A stretch of 53,282 bases of DNA from Prolixibacteraceae bacterium (GCA_003516705.1 DPCJ01000158.1:40826-94107), one strand, 5' to 3'. Numbered from the stretch's first letter, positions 41,955 through 51,360 are shown. Made by a program: numbers and translations. Notes: generated from the letters alone by a model not told the origin.

Positions 41955-44054
41955 TTAGAACTTAACATTCAGATTGACACCCATTGTACCTGGTTTGCCA
42001 ATTTGTGCGTACGATTTGCCCAGTGCGTTAAAGTAAAACGAGTTGTAATCCGAATTCAGGATGTTTCGGCCCCAAAACGACAGTACAATATTGTTTCTTT
42101 CAAACCCTGCCCTGAAATTCATCAAACCATAATAATCCTGAAAAGCCACGTTGTCTTCGTTCCAGTAATGTTTTCCAAAGCCGTTGTACGTAAGTTGTAA
42201 CCTGATGTTGTCGAGCCAGTTTTTGTCAACCTCAATCAGGTAGTTGGCTCCGGTGGTAAACGAAAAACGCGGTACATATGGCAAATAGTTTCCGCTGTAA
42301 TCTGTTTTGCTGTCTTTTACATATTCCACAAAATTTGCCTCGTTGTAACCGGTGGCCAGCCACATTTCGAGGTTTTTGGCAGGCAGCGCCTTGATTTCGA
42401 ATTCAATCCCTTTGCTTTCCGATTTTCCGGCGTTTGTCAGCATAGAACCCGTTCCGCTGGGCACAGTCTGATAAATCTGCTGGTTGGTCCAGTCGATATA
42501 AAAAACAGCGAGGTTGGCGTAAACGCGTTGTTGCAGCCATTTTGCCTTGATGCCTGCTTCGTAATTCCAGGAGTGTTCGGGTTCGAAAGTACGGTCCTCC
42601 TCGCGTTCAAAAGTGGCGTTAAATCCGCCCGAATTGTAGCCTTTTGCTACCGTTGCGTAAGGAACCAGGTATTCGTTGATGCTGTATTTGAAAGCGATTT
42701 TAGGAATAATTTCGAAATATTCCTGGTCGCTCACAGCCTCTTCAACATCAACTGTATTCTTATTAGGGAACTTCTTATAAACATAGTCGAGCGTGGCTTT
42801 TTCGTAATCGGCCCTGATGCCCGCTGTTAATGCAAATCCGCCAAACTTCAATGTTGATTCGTGAAATAACGCCAGGCCACTGTTGGAATTGTCATACCAT
42901 TTTGTGTAATAATATTCCGAATAGGGAAGTTTGTACTGTTTGATTCCGTCGGGGCCGTAATTTACTGAAACTTCCTTGTCCATCAGCTGTTTAAACCCGA
43001 AAACACCAAAAAGCCAGTCGTAGGTTTTATTTTCGCTCGACTGAATATTAATTTCCTGGGCAAGCAGGTTGAGTTTTTGGTCCTGCGTAACAAAGAACAG
43101 TGATTTGGGTGTAAAATCCTGGTCAATTTCCTGGCGGTCGCTGATGTTCTGGTAGCTGCTCACAGCGCGAATGGTAAAACCTTTTGCGAAATACTGCAGG
43201 TTGAGACCAGATGATAACAAGTCGCGGTTGTAAATGCTTTCGTCATTGTAATTAATGGCAGCTGCTGTGTTGGTACTGTCGGTGTACAATGCATATGGGT
43301 AGCCACCCTGTTTGCTGTTTTCGTACTGAATATTGGCCGAGGCTTTAAATTTTTCAGAAGCCACATATTGCAGTTTCATGCGGCCCGAATAGCTGTTCAG
43401 TTTATCCACTTTGCTATTATTGTAAACATTGGTATAAAAACCATCGTTGTGGGTTTGATGCAAACTTGTAAGAAAAGCAAACTTTTTGCCCACTGGCTGG
43501 TTGTGCGAGATGGCTGTGCGAATCTGGTTGTAATTTCCGTAATCGACAGAAATTTTTGTTTGCCTCATCGCATCAGGACTGTTGGTAATCACATTAATCA
43601 GTCCGCCCATGGCATTGCGTCCGTAAAGTGTTCCCTGCGGACCGCGTAATACTTCGATACGTTCCACATCAAAGAAATCGAAATTGAAAGCCGACTTCTC
43701 AAAATAGGGAATGTCATCGACATACAACCCCACCGACGGCGTGTTGATGCGGTTTCCCACGCCACGGATATAAACCGGCGAAGTAAGTTTTGAGCCATAA
43801 TCGGGCATAAAAAAGTTGGGAACAAAAGCCGAAATATCGGTCAGATTTTCAACTTTATTGTTTTCGATAAACCGCGCGGGCAACATGGTAGCTGCTGCCG
43901 GAACTTCAAAAATATTGCGGTTGTATTTGGGCGATTTGATGATAATTTCATCGAGTTTGTAGTTTTTAACTGTGTCGCCCTCAAAAATATCCTGAGCGTG
44001 CGAAAGGGTTACAAAGCCTGAGATAACAAGAAATGTAGCTGCTAATTTCTTCAT
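41955..44054 (-). CDS. TonB-dependent receptor, probable siderophore/iron-chelate uptake
   Basis: A 699-residue receptor from the ATG at 44054, where the signal peptide 'KKLAATFLVISGFVTLSHAQ' begins; the frame is open 20 codons further up. No carboxypeptidase-like N-domain is present, in contrast to the two other TonB proteins in this window. The plug is 'VPAAATMLPARFIENNKVENLTDISAFVPNFFMPDYGSKLTSPVYIRGVGNRINTPSVGLYVDDIPYFEKSAFNFDFFDVERIEVLRGPQGTLYGRNAMGGLINVIT', and the barrel ends 'PGTMGVNLNVKF'. The plug is of the kind found in iron-chelate receptors and in broader TonB families alike. Co-transcription with an AmpG/RhtX-like importer and proximity to heme genes favour iron-chelate uptake. 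Confidence 0.88.
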   Translation of the reverse strand: MKKLAATFLVISGFVTLSHAQDIFEGDTVKNYKLDEIIIKSPKYNRNIFEVPAAATMLPARFIENNKVENLTDISAFVPNFFMPDYGSKLTSPVYIRGVGNRINTPSVGLYVDDIPYFEKSAFNFDFFDVERIEVLRGPQGTLYGRNAMGGLINVITNSPDAMRQTKISVDYGNYNQIRTAISHNQPVGKKFAFLTSLHQTHNDGFYTNVYNNSKVDKLNSYSGRMKLQYVASEKFKASANIQYENSKQGGYPYALYTDSTNTAAAINYNDESIYNRDLLSSGLNLQYFAKGFTIRAVSSYQNISDRQEIDQDFTPKSLFFVTQDQKLNLLAQEINIQSSENKTYDWLFGVFGFKQLMDKEVSVNYGPDGIKQYKLPYSEYYYTKWYDNSNSGLALFHESTLKFGGFALTAGIRADYEKATLDYVYKKFPNKNTVDVEEAVSDQEYFEIIPKIAFKYSINEYLVPYATVAKGYNSGGFNATFEREEDRTFEPEHSWNYEAGIKAKWLQQRVYANLAVFYIDWTNQQIYQTVPSGTGSMLTNAGKSESKGIEFEIKALPAKNLEMWLATGYNEANFVEYVKDSKTDYSGNYLPYVPRFSFTTGANYLIEVDKNWLDNIRLQLTYNGFGKHYWNEDNVAFQDYYGLMNFRAGFERNNIVLSFWGRNILNSDYNSFYFNALGKSYAQIGKPGTMGVNLNVKF

Positions 44055-44143
44055 CGTAAAAAAGATTAAATTGAAAATTGACAAAATGCCATGATGCAGA
44101 CAAATTTTGTCCACAACAGGTCAATCAGAGAAAACGGGAGAAA

Positions 44144-44482
44144 TTAAACAGTGGGAGGAGGACGCGAGAAGAGCTGAAAACCAAAACCGCCGGAAATGTA
44201 AGCTGTTAACTGTAGCTCGGGCCACGAAATGCCCGGTTTTGAATGAAAAGTTTTGTATCGGTGACTTCGGATATTGTCGCAGTTAAAATCTGAATAGTGG
44301 AACGACTGAACATCATCCTTGTTGATGTGTTTTTCGACAGACCATTCTGTTTGGCAGAATTTTTCGCCGGTTTCGAGTTCGCCCGAAACAGCCTTATTAA
44401 CGCCAAAAAGCAGAAAATACGCATAAAACACCACGAATGCGACGTAGGGTAAATGCGTTGTGAATATTCCGAATGTAAACAT
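44144..44482 (-). CDS. small membrane-anchored protein upstream of the TonB receptor
   Basis: A 112-residue protein of unknown function. One hydrophobic segment, 'LPYVAFVVFYAYFLLFGVN' (~10-28), is followed by a soluble stretch rich in Cys and His ('FCQTEWSVEKHINKDDVQSFHYSDFNCDNIRSHRYKTFH'). The end is glycine- and aromatic-rich, 'AYISGGFGFQLFSRPPPTV'. I recall short proteins with this N-terminus and a C-terminal double-proline motif ahead of TonB receptors in other Bacteroidota, but no named family. The Cys/His content would allow metal or heme binding. The gap of 89 bases to the receptor on the same strand suggests one operon. An alternative frame (44206-44559, minus) lacks such features and is rejected. 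Confidence 0.7.
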   Translation of the reverse strand: MFTFGIFTTHLPYVAFVVFYAYFLLFGVNKAVSGELETGEKFCQTEWSVEKHINKDDVQSFHYSDFNCDNIRSHRYKTFHSKPGISWPELQLTAYISGGFGFQLFSRPPPTV

Positions 44483-44651
44483 CCTGCTTTTGTTTTCTTT
44501 TTGAATTTCAGGGTGCTAATGTAGAAAAAAATATATCTGTGATTCCTGGTTGAACGCAACTAGTTAAAATTTTTCAACAATCTGTGGAAAAAACAATCGA
44601 AAGATTGATTTAAATCACTTCCCGAAATGATTCCTCTTCGGCTTGGGTTCA

Positions 44652-44684
44652 TTTGACATGGTTCAGTTTTTTCAGTTATTTTTG
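44652..44684 (+). promoter_or_regulatory. promoter of the amidohydrolase gene
   Basis: TTTG at 44652-44655 and TATTTTTG at 44677-44684 with a 21-base spacer match the Bacteroidota consensus exactly. The ATG at 44712 is 27 bases downstream. Confidence 0.65.
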
Positions 44685-44711
44685 ATTTTTTCAAATTAAA
44701 CGGACACTGTT

Positions 44712-46361
44712 ATGAAGTACTGTCTCAATTTTTTCATCATTATCAATTTAGTAGTAGTTATGGAATCGTGTACCATTAAAAAACAAGCTGACCTGATTGT
44801 GACCAACGCTACAGTTTACACCATCGACAGCGCATTTTCGCAAGTCGAAAGTTTTGCAGTGGTTGGCGGAAAAATTGCCGCCATCGGAACTTCAGACGAA
44901 ATTTTGAAACAGTTTGCCGCTGAAAATATTATCGATGCCACCGGAAAATTTATTTATCCGGGTTTTAACGATGCACACTGTCATTTTAACGGGTACGCCA
45001 ACAACCTGGCGCAGTATGCCGATTTGCGCGGAACTTCCAGCCCCGAAGAGATCTATGAAAAACTGAAAGATCACCACGAAAAATTTGGCGGCAACTGGGT
45101 TTTGGGCCGGAGTTGGGACCAGAATGACTGGCCTGTAAAAGAGTTTCCGGATAAAACCGAACTCGACAAACTGTTTCCTGACACGCCGGTTTACCTTGTC
45201 CGGGTTGATGGTCATGCCGGATGGTGCAACACAAAAGCACTCGAAATGGCCGGAATTACTGCTGCTACAAAAGTGGCGGGTGGCGACGTTGTGCTGAAAA
45301 ACGGACAGCCAACCGGTGTTTTGGTTGACAATGCAATGGGATTGGTTTCGAAACTGATTCCCGAAATTGCGGGTGAACAACAACAAAAAGCGCTACTGGA
45401 AGCACAGGCCAACTGTTTTGCTGCCGGGCTGACTTCGGTTACCGACTGCGGCCTCGACAAAAACACCATTTTGCTGATGCAGGAAATGCAAAACCAGGGC
45501 AAACTGAAAATGCGTGTGAATGCGATGCTCAACCCCACCGAAGAAAACTTTGAAACTTTTGTGAAAAAGGGGCCTCTCACAACCGAAAAGCTGGTGGTAA
45601 GAAACATAAAATTGTATGCCGACGGGGCGCTGGGTTCGCGCAGTGCGCTGCTTTTGGAGGATTATTCAGACAATCCTGGCAACCGTGGTTTGCAAATCGA
45701 AACGCAGGAATATTACGATAAAATCTGCCAATTGGCTTTCGACAACAATTTTACGATGGCGACTCACGCCATTGGCGACAGCGCCAACCGGCTGATGCTA
45801 AATACCTACGGCAAATTTCTGAAAGGAAAGAACGACCGGCGCTGGAGGATTGAGCACTCTCAGATTGTCAATCCTGACGATTTCTCGAAGTTTGGTGAGT
45901 TTTCAATCATACCATCAGTTCAGGCAACACATTGTACATCAGATATGTTTTGGGCCGAAAACAGGGTAGGAGCGGAGCGGGCAAAAGGTGCTTACGCTTA
46001 CCTGACTTTGCTGGCGCAAAACGGCTGGCTACCCAACGGAACTGATTTTCCGGTGGAAAAAATTGAGCCGTTGTTTACCTTTTTTGCTGCTGTTTTCCGC
46101 ACCGACCACGACGGAAATCCTGCTGGCGGCTGGCATATTGATGAAGGACTGACCCGCGAACAAACCCTGCGCTCAATGACGATTTGGGCTGCAAAAGCTT
46201 CGTTCGAAGAAAATGAAAAAGGCAGCCTCGAACCCGGAAAATATGCCGATTTTGTGATTCTAGACACCGACTTGATGACTGCAACGCCGCAACAGGTTTT
46301 GGGTGCAAAAATTGAAAGTACATGGATTGGAGGGGGGAAAGTTTTCGATGCTAATGAATAA
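44712..46361 (+). CDS. amidohydrolase-family lipoprotein (YtcJ-like)
   Basis: A 549-residue metal-dependent hydrolase of the YtcJ/amidohydrolase 3 group. The N-terminus carries a signal peptide with lipobox 'VVMESC' (C20). Then come the family opening 'ADLIVTNATVYTIDSAFSQVESFAVVGGKIAAIG', the metal site 'IYPGFNDAHCHF', 'GRSWDQNDWP', 'VDGHAGWCNTKALEMAGI', 'LYADGALGSRSALLLEDYSD', 'FTMATHAIGDSANRLML', 'RIEHSQIVNPDDF' and 'LPNGTDFPVEKIEPLFTF'. This branch includes amide and carbamate hydrolases with poorly known natural substrates. Lipidation places it at the cell envelope. It has its own promoter and no obvious partner. Confidence 0.9.
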   Translation: MKYCLNFFIIINLVVVMESCTIKKQADLIVTNATVYTIDSAFSQVESFAVVGGKIAAIGTSDEILKQFAAENIIDATGKFIYPGFNDAHCHFNGYANNLAQYADLRGTSSPEEIYEKLKDHHEKFGGNWVLGRSWDQNDWPVKEFPDKTELDKLFPDTPVYLVRVDGHAGWCNTKALEMAGITAATKVAGGDVVLKNGQPTGVLVDNAMGLVSKLIPEIAGEQQQKALLEAQANCFAAGLTSVTDCGLDKNTILLMQEMQNQGKLKMRVNAMLNPTEENFETFVKKGPLTTEKLVVRNIKLYADGALGSRSALLLEDYSDNPGNRGLQIETQEYYDKICQLAFDNNFTMATHAIGDSANRLMLNTYGKFLKGKNDRRWRIEHSQIVNPDDFSKFGEFSIIPSVQATHCTSDMFWAENRVGAERAKGAYAYLTLLAQNGWLPNGTDFPVEKIEPLFTFFAAVFRTDHDGNPAGGWHIDEGLTREQTLRSMTIWAAKASFEENEKGSLEPGKYADFVILDTDLMTATPQQVLGAKIESTWIGGGKVFDANE

Positions 46362-46434
46362 TGTTGTTCGATGGCATCGAAAAGTTTATTGAGTTTTTAA
46401 ACTCGTTATCGTTAATAAAATTAGCTAAAAGAGA

Positions 46435-46442
46435 TAGCTTTG
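46435..46442 (+). promoter_or_regulatory. possible -7 box of the methylase gene
   Basis: TAGCTTTG matches TAnnTTTG, 51 bases before the ATG at 46494. No good -33 element is seen at the expected distance. Confidence 0.3.
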
Positions 46443-46493
46443 CAACTCAAAATTTGTATATTATCCGAAAATCTTTGATGACAATATTGTCAA

Positions 46494-49400
46494 ATGACAG
46501 CTCAAGATGTAATTGATTCAATAGGCCTAGACAGGGCCACATTAGTGAATTCTGAAAGTAAGAGACCTTTAGATAGTGAGTCTGTTATCCTTGATGAATT
46601 AAAAGAAAAAGAATTTGAAATAGATTCGGTTTATTTTAACACAGACGAAAATGGGAATAGTTTTCCAGCCGTATTTTTGAAAAAAGTAACGTCGTTTGAC
46701 GAAGAAACGTTTAAAACAATTGCAGAAGTTCATCGAAAAATATGGAACTACAAAAAGGTATTATTCTTATATATTTATTCCGAAACAGAAATCCGTATTT
46801 ACAATTGTTCGGAAAAACCACTTATTAAAACCAAAGGGAATTTCGACTACGAAAGGGCTCTGGAGAATATCGAAATTAAAAAATACCTATTTTCTGATAA
46901 GCAACAACTTGAAGAACTAAACAAACTGTTTTCAAGAATTGCAATTGACACAGGGATTATCTGGACTTTGGAGGAAGCACAGTTTATCAGGGATAAAATC
47001 AACTTACAAAAAAGAGTTGATGCCTATCTTGTAAAAAGTTTTGTAAACACAACCAACTTTCTTAAAGATCAGGGTTTAGATACTGATGTGGTTCATAAAG
47101 TAATCCTTCGTTCGCTGTTCCTGCTATATCTTGAAGACAGAGGTGCCGCTGGCAAAGATTTTTACAATAAAATCAAAAATGGGACAGAATCATACCTAGA
47201 TATTTTAGATGACGCAGGCGCGACGTACGAGTTGTATAAAAAGTTAGCAGAACATTTTAATGGCAATGTATTTACCATTGATGAGTCAGAAAAACGGTTA
47301 AATAAGGAACAACTCCATAATATAAAAACTTGTCTTATAAGGGGTAGGGAAAAGAATGATTCCAAGCAGTTATTTGATGATGATTGGAAACAGTTCAGGC
47401 TTTTCAATTTCAAAATAATTCAGATTGAGTTGTTAAGTGAAATTTATGAAAATTTTTTGGCCGAAACCGACCCCACTCTAAAAGAAAATTCAGGGACTTA
47501 CTATACCCCGCCATCATTGGTTGAGTTTATTTTGAATGAAAAACTTCCTGTAAACAGCGGTGAAAAAGAGTACAACGTAAAAATATTAGATCCAAGTTGT
47601 GGTTCAGGAATTTTTTTAGTGGAGAGTTTCAAACGTTTGGTAAGACGCTATGAAAACGCAAATAATCTTGACAACCTTTCGGATTTTGATACTTTAGTCA
47701 AGCTGTTAAAAAATAATATTTATGGGATCGAGATTCATCCGCAAGCCATTAAAGTAGCTGCCTTTAGCCTGTATCTGGCTTTGGTTGATAAATTAGATCC
47801 GAAAAATCTGTGGCAAGACTCTAAAAATTATCGTTTACCCTATTTAATAAACGACCCAAAAGAAAAAAATGAGGAAAAGAAAGGCAGGAATCTCTTTTGC
47901 CGCGATACAATATCCGATTTGTCATCAATCAACGAATTACAAGGATTTCAAATGGTTGTGGGGAATCCACCATTTGGGAAACTATTGTTTCCTGATAAAG
48001 ACAAATTAGGAAAACAAAAAAATATTAGAGAATATTGCAACAACTTGGGATTTGCAAAAGAAATGGTACTGCCGTTTCTTCATAAAGCTACGGATTTTGC
48101 ACCCAAAGGAGAAATTGCATTAATATTCAACACCAAAGTATTAACCAATACAGGTGGAACATTTCAAAAATTCAGAGAATGGTTGTTTGGGAAATGCTAT
48201 GTTGAAAGAGTTTACAATTTTTCTATTCTAAGAAAAGTCCCGGAAAGTTTCGGAGGACAATTATTTGGTGATGCCACAGGCCCAATAAGTATTGTATTCT
48301 TCCAGAAAGAACAACCTGCCAGTCCAAGTGATACAATTATTTATTATGCCCCTAAAACATATATCAAGTCAAATGTTATTGAAGGTTTGAGCATTGATTC
48401 TACCGATGTAAAGTATTTGCCAAGAGAAGAATGTAAAAAGCCAGATACTAAGATTTGGAAAATTGCGATGTGGGGAGGGATGAATGATTGGGAGTTAATT
48501 AAGGGTTTATTAGGACAGAAAAAAAACGTTGGTAGTTATTTAAGGAAAAATGGAATTGAACATAGTGTTGGATTACAACCATTAAATAAGTCGACGAAAA
48601 AGCCAATTGTAGATAATGATATTTCGAAAATGAAATTCATTAGACCAGAAAGAATTGAACGCTTTTATACAGATGAAAGTGATTTTTCAGATATTAATAC
48701 ATTGTTGAAGAATAAAGAAACAATTAAAACATATTTAAATCATTATTCTGTAGAAACAATTAATGATTTACCTTCGATCAATGTGTTTCGGAGAATTACA
48801 GGAAAAAATGTATTCTCTGGGCCTATGCTTCTATCAAAAGAAGGATTCAAGAACAATCTCCTGTGCTTTAGTTTTATAGAGAATACTGTTGCATATAACA
48901 GCACTGTTTTAGGATTTCGTTCTGACAATAAAGACAAATTAAGGTTCTTATCTGGTGTTTTAAACTCAAAATTGTCAACATATTTTTTGTTACTAATATC
49001 TAATTCTTGGGGAATTGAAAGGGAAAGAATTAAGCCCAATGAGATATATAAATTTCCTATTGTAATTGAGGATGGTACTATAGAAGAGTTGAATCTTCTG
49101 CATACAGAAATAGAAAATAGAGTCAAGTCATCTTTTTTAAAAGAAGATTTCGCAGACATTGAACGAAAGATTAACAAATTGGTATTCAATATTTATAAAA
49201 TTAATTCGACCAATAAACAATTAATAGAGGATTTTATTACATACTCAGTTGATTTATTTCACAAGCAAGGAAAATCAATTGCTTTGCACCCTGTATCACA
49301 AGAACAAATAATCAAATACGCAGAAATTTTTAGTTCAGAACTCAACGACTTTCTTGAAGATCAGGAAGTATTTGCTAATGCTACTGTTTATCGAATTAAT

Positions 49401-49682
49401 CCAGCAAGCCCTTTGATGATGATTAAAATATCGCATCAGGCGATAAAAAAAGAGATTGATAAGTCAAATGAAATAATTGATTCTGAACTAAAAAAAATAG
49501 ATCAACCACTTTTTGGTAAGAAAGCACCAAACATCTATTTCCGCAAAAAACTGAATTATAAAAAAGGAGACGATATTTATATCATCCGTCCAAACCAACG
49601 CAGATTCTGGTCACAGTCAATGGCATTGGAAGATGCTTCCGAATTAATTCTTGAAATATTAAATGGAGAGGATGAATTATAG
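46494..49682 (+). CDS. large N6-adenine DNA methylase of the Eco57I/type IIG kind
   Basis: A 1062-residue protein. Residues ~1-330 contain an N-terminal region ('EIDSVYFNTDENGNSFPAVFLKKVTSFDEETFKTIAEVHRKIWNYKKVLFLYIYSETEIRIYNCSEKPL') and helical stretches ('VDAYLVKSFVNTTNFL...VILRSLFLLYLEDRGA'). The gamma-class methylase core follows: 'ENSGTYYTPPSLVEFIL' (~345), motif I 'ILDPSCGSGIFLVESFKRL' (D366), 'NIYGIEIHPQAIKVAAFSLYLALV' and motif IV 'MVVGNPPFGKLLF' (N491-F494). The C-terminal ~500 residues hold 'KMKFIRPERIERFY' and 'GVLNSKLSTYFLLLISNSWGIERERIKPNEIYKFPIV', the target-recognition type of region. The protein methylates adenine in DNA and may also cut it. It is AT-rich compared with its neighbours and overlaps the next gene. 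Confidence 0.88.
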   Translation: MTAQDVIDSIGLDRATLVNSESKRPLDSESVILDELKEKEFEIDSVYFNTDENGNSFPAVFLKKVTSFDEETFKTIAEVHRKIWNYKKVLFLYIYSETEIRIYNCSEKPLIKTKGNFDYERALENIEIKKYLFSDKQQLEELNKLFSRIAIDTGIIWTLEEAQFIRDKINLQKRVDAYLVKSFVNTTNFLKDQGLDTDVVHKVILRSLFLLYLEDRGAAGKDFYNKIKNGTESYLDILDDAGATYELYKKLAEHFNGNVFTIDESEKRLNKEQLHNIKTCLIRGREKNDSKQLFDDDWKQFRLFNFKIIQIELLSEIYENFLAETDPTLKENSGTYYTPPSLVEFILNEKLPVNSGEKEYNVKILDPSCGSGIFLVESFKRLVRRYENANNLDNLSDFDTLVKLLKNNIYGIEIHPQAIKVAAFSLYLALVDKLDPKNLWQDSKNYRLPYLINDPKEKNEEKKGRNLFCRDTISDLSSINELQGFQMVVGNPPFGKLLFPDKDKLGKQKNIREYCNNLGFAKEMVLPFLHKATDFAPKGEIALIFNTKVLTNTGGTFQKFREWLFGKCYVERVYNFSILRKVPESFGGQLFGDATGPISIVFFQKEQPASPSDTIIYYAPKTYIKSNVIEGLSIDSTDVKYLPREECKKPDTKIWKIAMWGGMNDWELIKGLLGQKKNVGSYLRKNGIEHSVGLQPLNKSTKKPIVDNDISKMKFIRPERIERFYTDESDFSDINTLLKNKETIKTYLNHYSVETINDLPSINVFRRITGKNVFSGPMLLSKEGFKNNLLCFSFIENTVAYNSTVLGFRSDNKDKLRFLSGVLNSKLSTYFLLLISNSWGIERERIKPNEIYKFPIVIEDGTIEELNLLHTEIENRVKSSFLKEDFADIERKINKLVFNIYKINSTNKQLIEDFITYSVDLFHKQGKSIALHPVSQEQIIKYAEIFSSELNDFLEDQEVFANATVYRINPASPLMMIKISHQAIKKEIDKSNEIIDSELKKIDQPLFGKKAPNIYFRKKLNYKKGDDIYIIRPNQRRFWSQSMALEDASELILEILNGEDEL

Positions 49683-50277
49683 ACAGGCATACTTAAAGGC
49701 TTTTGAGAATGAATGCATTGAACTAATTGTCCATGCTTACGATGTTGCCACCTCAGAAAAGAAATACCAAACAAATTGGCTTGAAAACGATTTTTCCGAA
49801 TTGTTAGGCTATTATGTCAATGAAAGTCAACTCTCTTTAAAAAAAGGGATTACTTGCAAGACCGAAAACAAACTATTTATTGAAAAAGAAAATCAGATAA
49901 AAGGTTATGCAGATAAGCTACCCAGAATTGATTTTGTACTTTTCAAAATATGGAAAAAGCAAAGGTTTCATTACTATATGGAAGCCAAAAGATTGAAAGA
50001 AAAAGATTCTGATCTAAAAAGAGCATATATTGACGAAGGAATGGAGCGATTTATTTCCAAGAAGTATCCAATCGGTTGTATGCTTGGTTATCTTCTTAAA
50101 GGCAAAACCGACGAGACCGTCAAAGGGATTAACTCTTTGCTGCAAAAAGATGAAAGAGGTGCCGAAATTTTAATTTCTAAAAATCACAAACTGTCAAATG
50201 CCTATTTTGAGTCTAATCATGTAGTAATTGGCACATTAAAACATTTAATTTTAGACCTAACATTACTTTCGAACTGA
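49663..50277 (+). CDS. PD-(D/E)XK-nuclease-like partner of the methylase
   Basis: A 204-residue protein whose start overlaps the methylase gene by 20 bases (11 if the second ATG at 49672 is used), a sign of translational coupling. 'PRIDFVLFKIWKKQRFHYYMEAKRLKE' gives D90 followed by E107-A-K109, the spacing and hydrophobic strands of a PD-(D/E)XK nuclease core. An upstream helix with 'NDFSELLGYYVNES' (E45) may complete it. No helicase or recognition domain is present. I know no named family for it. The context suggests the cutting or regulatory subunit of a restriction-modification-like defence pair; it could also be a damaged or non-catalytic relative. Confidence 0.7.
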   Translation: MERMNYRQAYLKAFENECIELIVHAYDVATSEKKYQTNWLENDFSELLGYYVNESQLSLKKGITCKTENKLFIEKENQIKGYADKLPRIDFVLFKIWKKQRFHYYMEAKRLKEKDSDLKRAYIDEGMERFISKKYPIGCMLGYLLKGKTDETVKGINSLLQKDERGAEILISKNHKLSNAYFESNHVVIGTLKHLILDLTLLSN

Positions 50278-50451
50278 CACTATTGTTTCATTTTTAACAA
50301 AACGACTGAAAAATTGCTAAAGCAAATACGGAAGTAGAAATTTGAAAAAGAGTATTTCTTCACTACTGCTGCAATAAAAGGGGAACAACTTATTTTAGTA
50401 TTACACACTGGAGCAAACAACTAAAACAGAATAACAAAAATTGTATAAATA

Positions 50452-51351
50452 ATGAAAACAGGAAAATTAGTTTTATTAATTGTTGCTGGAGCACTGTTTT
50501 TTGCTTCGTGCAAACCCATTTACCAATGCGGGCAGCCGGCACCGGAGAAAAGTCTGATGACTTCAAAACGGCTCAAAGCAATTGTTGTTGAGCGCGACTC
50601 GCTTTGTTCAACGCTTTCAGCGCGCGACAACGAAATTGTGTCGCTGAAAGAAGAAATTGCAACACAAAAGGAAAAAATTGCTGAACTGAACCAGATGATT
50701 ACCGACATCGAAAAAAAATACAACGAACTTTCGGGGGCTAAACTTTCAGAAGCCGAGCAGTTTAACCTGGCGTTGAAACAAAAAACACAGGAACTGGAAG
50801 AAAAGGAAAAACTACTGGCAGAAAGAGAACGTGCACTAAACGAGTTGCGCGATGTGGTTGCCCGCCAGGATTCGATTACAAAACGGCTGAACGATGTGCT
50901 GCGAAATGCACTGCTTGGGTTTAACTCCGACGAACTTTCGGTGGAAGTGAAAAACGGGAAAGTGTATGTTTCGATGTCCGACAAGCTGTTGTTTAAATCG
51001 GGGAGCGCCGCGGTTGAAACAAAAGGAAAGGAAGCAATCAAAGTGTTGGCTGGTGTGCTCGAAAAAAATCTTGATATTGATATTCTTATTGAAGGACACA
51101 CCGACAATGTGCCGATTAAAACCGCGGTTTACCAGGATAACTGGGATTTGAGTGTTGCCCGTGCCACCTCAATTGTGCGCATTTTAACAGTAGATTACAA
51201 AATTGTACCGACACGGTTAACTGCTTCGGGTAAAGGAGAGTTCTCGCCACGGGCAACCAACGAAACGCCCGAAGGCCGTGCGCTCAACCGCCGTACCGAA
51301 ATCATTCTTTCGCCAAAACTCGACGAAATTATGCAGTTGCTGAAACAATAA
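50452..51351 (+). CDS. OmpA-family lipoprotein with coiled coil
   Basis: A 299-residue lipoprotein. A signal peptide with lipobox 'LFFASC' (C20) is followed by a long coiled coil (~38-145: 'VERDSLCSTLSARDNEIVSLKEEIATQKEKIAELNQMITDIEKKYNEL...NLALKQKTQELEEKEKLLAERERALNELRDVV'). The OmpA peptidoglycan-binding domain spans ~160-290 ('VYVSMSDKLLFKSGSAAVETKGKEAIKVLAGVL', 'ILIEGHTDNVPIKTAVYQDNWDLSVARATSIVRIL', 'GKGEFSPRATNETPEGRALNRRTEIIL'). The conserved Asp and Arg that bind diaminopimelate are present. It links the outer membrane to the wall, with the coiled coil as spacer or oligomer stalk. It is probably transcribed on its own from the gap at 50278-50451; a hairpin repeat follows the stop codon. 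Confidence 0.92.
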   Translation: MKTGKLVLLIVAGALFFASCKPIYQCGQPAPEKSLMTSKRLKAIVVERDSLCSTLSARDNEIVSLKEEIATQKEKIAELNQMITDIEKKYNELSGAKLSEAEQFNLALKQKTQELEEKEKLLAERERALNELRDVVARQDSITKRLNDVLRNALLGFNSDELSVEVKNGKVYVSMSDKLLFKSGSAAVETKGKEAIKVLAGVLEKNLDIDILIEGHTDNVPIKTAVYQDNWDLSVARATSIVRILTVDYKIVPTRLTASGKGEFSPRATNETPEGRALNRRTEIILSPKLDEIMQLLKQ

Positions 51352-51360
51352 GTTTGATGC

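Noticed and set aside
44206..44559. 117-residue minus-strand open frame overlapping the small membrane protein
   Set aside because: It is out of frame with the better-supported 44144-44482 gene and lacks a coherent membrane segment and domain.
44590..44612. Hairpin CAATC-GAAA-GATTG with a T-run on the minus strand
   Set aside because: Only 5 bp of mostly A/T pairing, and no minus-strand gene lies upstream that it could terminate.
46367..46381. Small hairpin TTCGAT-GGC-ATCGAA after the amidohydrolase gene
   Set aside because: Six-base stem without a T-run; too weak to call a terminator.
50520..51107. 195-residue minus-strand open frame rich in Ser
   Set aside because: Antisense shadow of the OmpA-family coiled coil; its Ser-rich composition is the mirror of Glu/Lys-rich codons.
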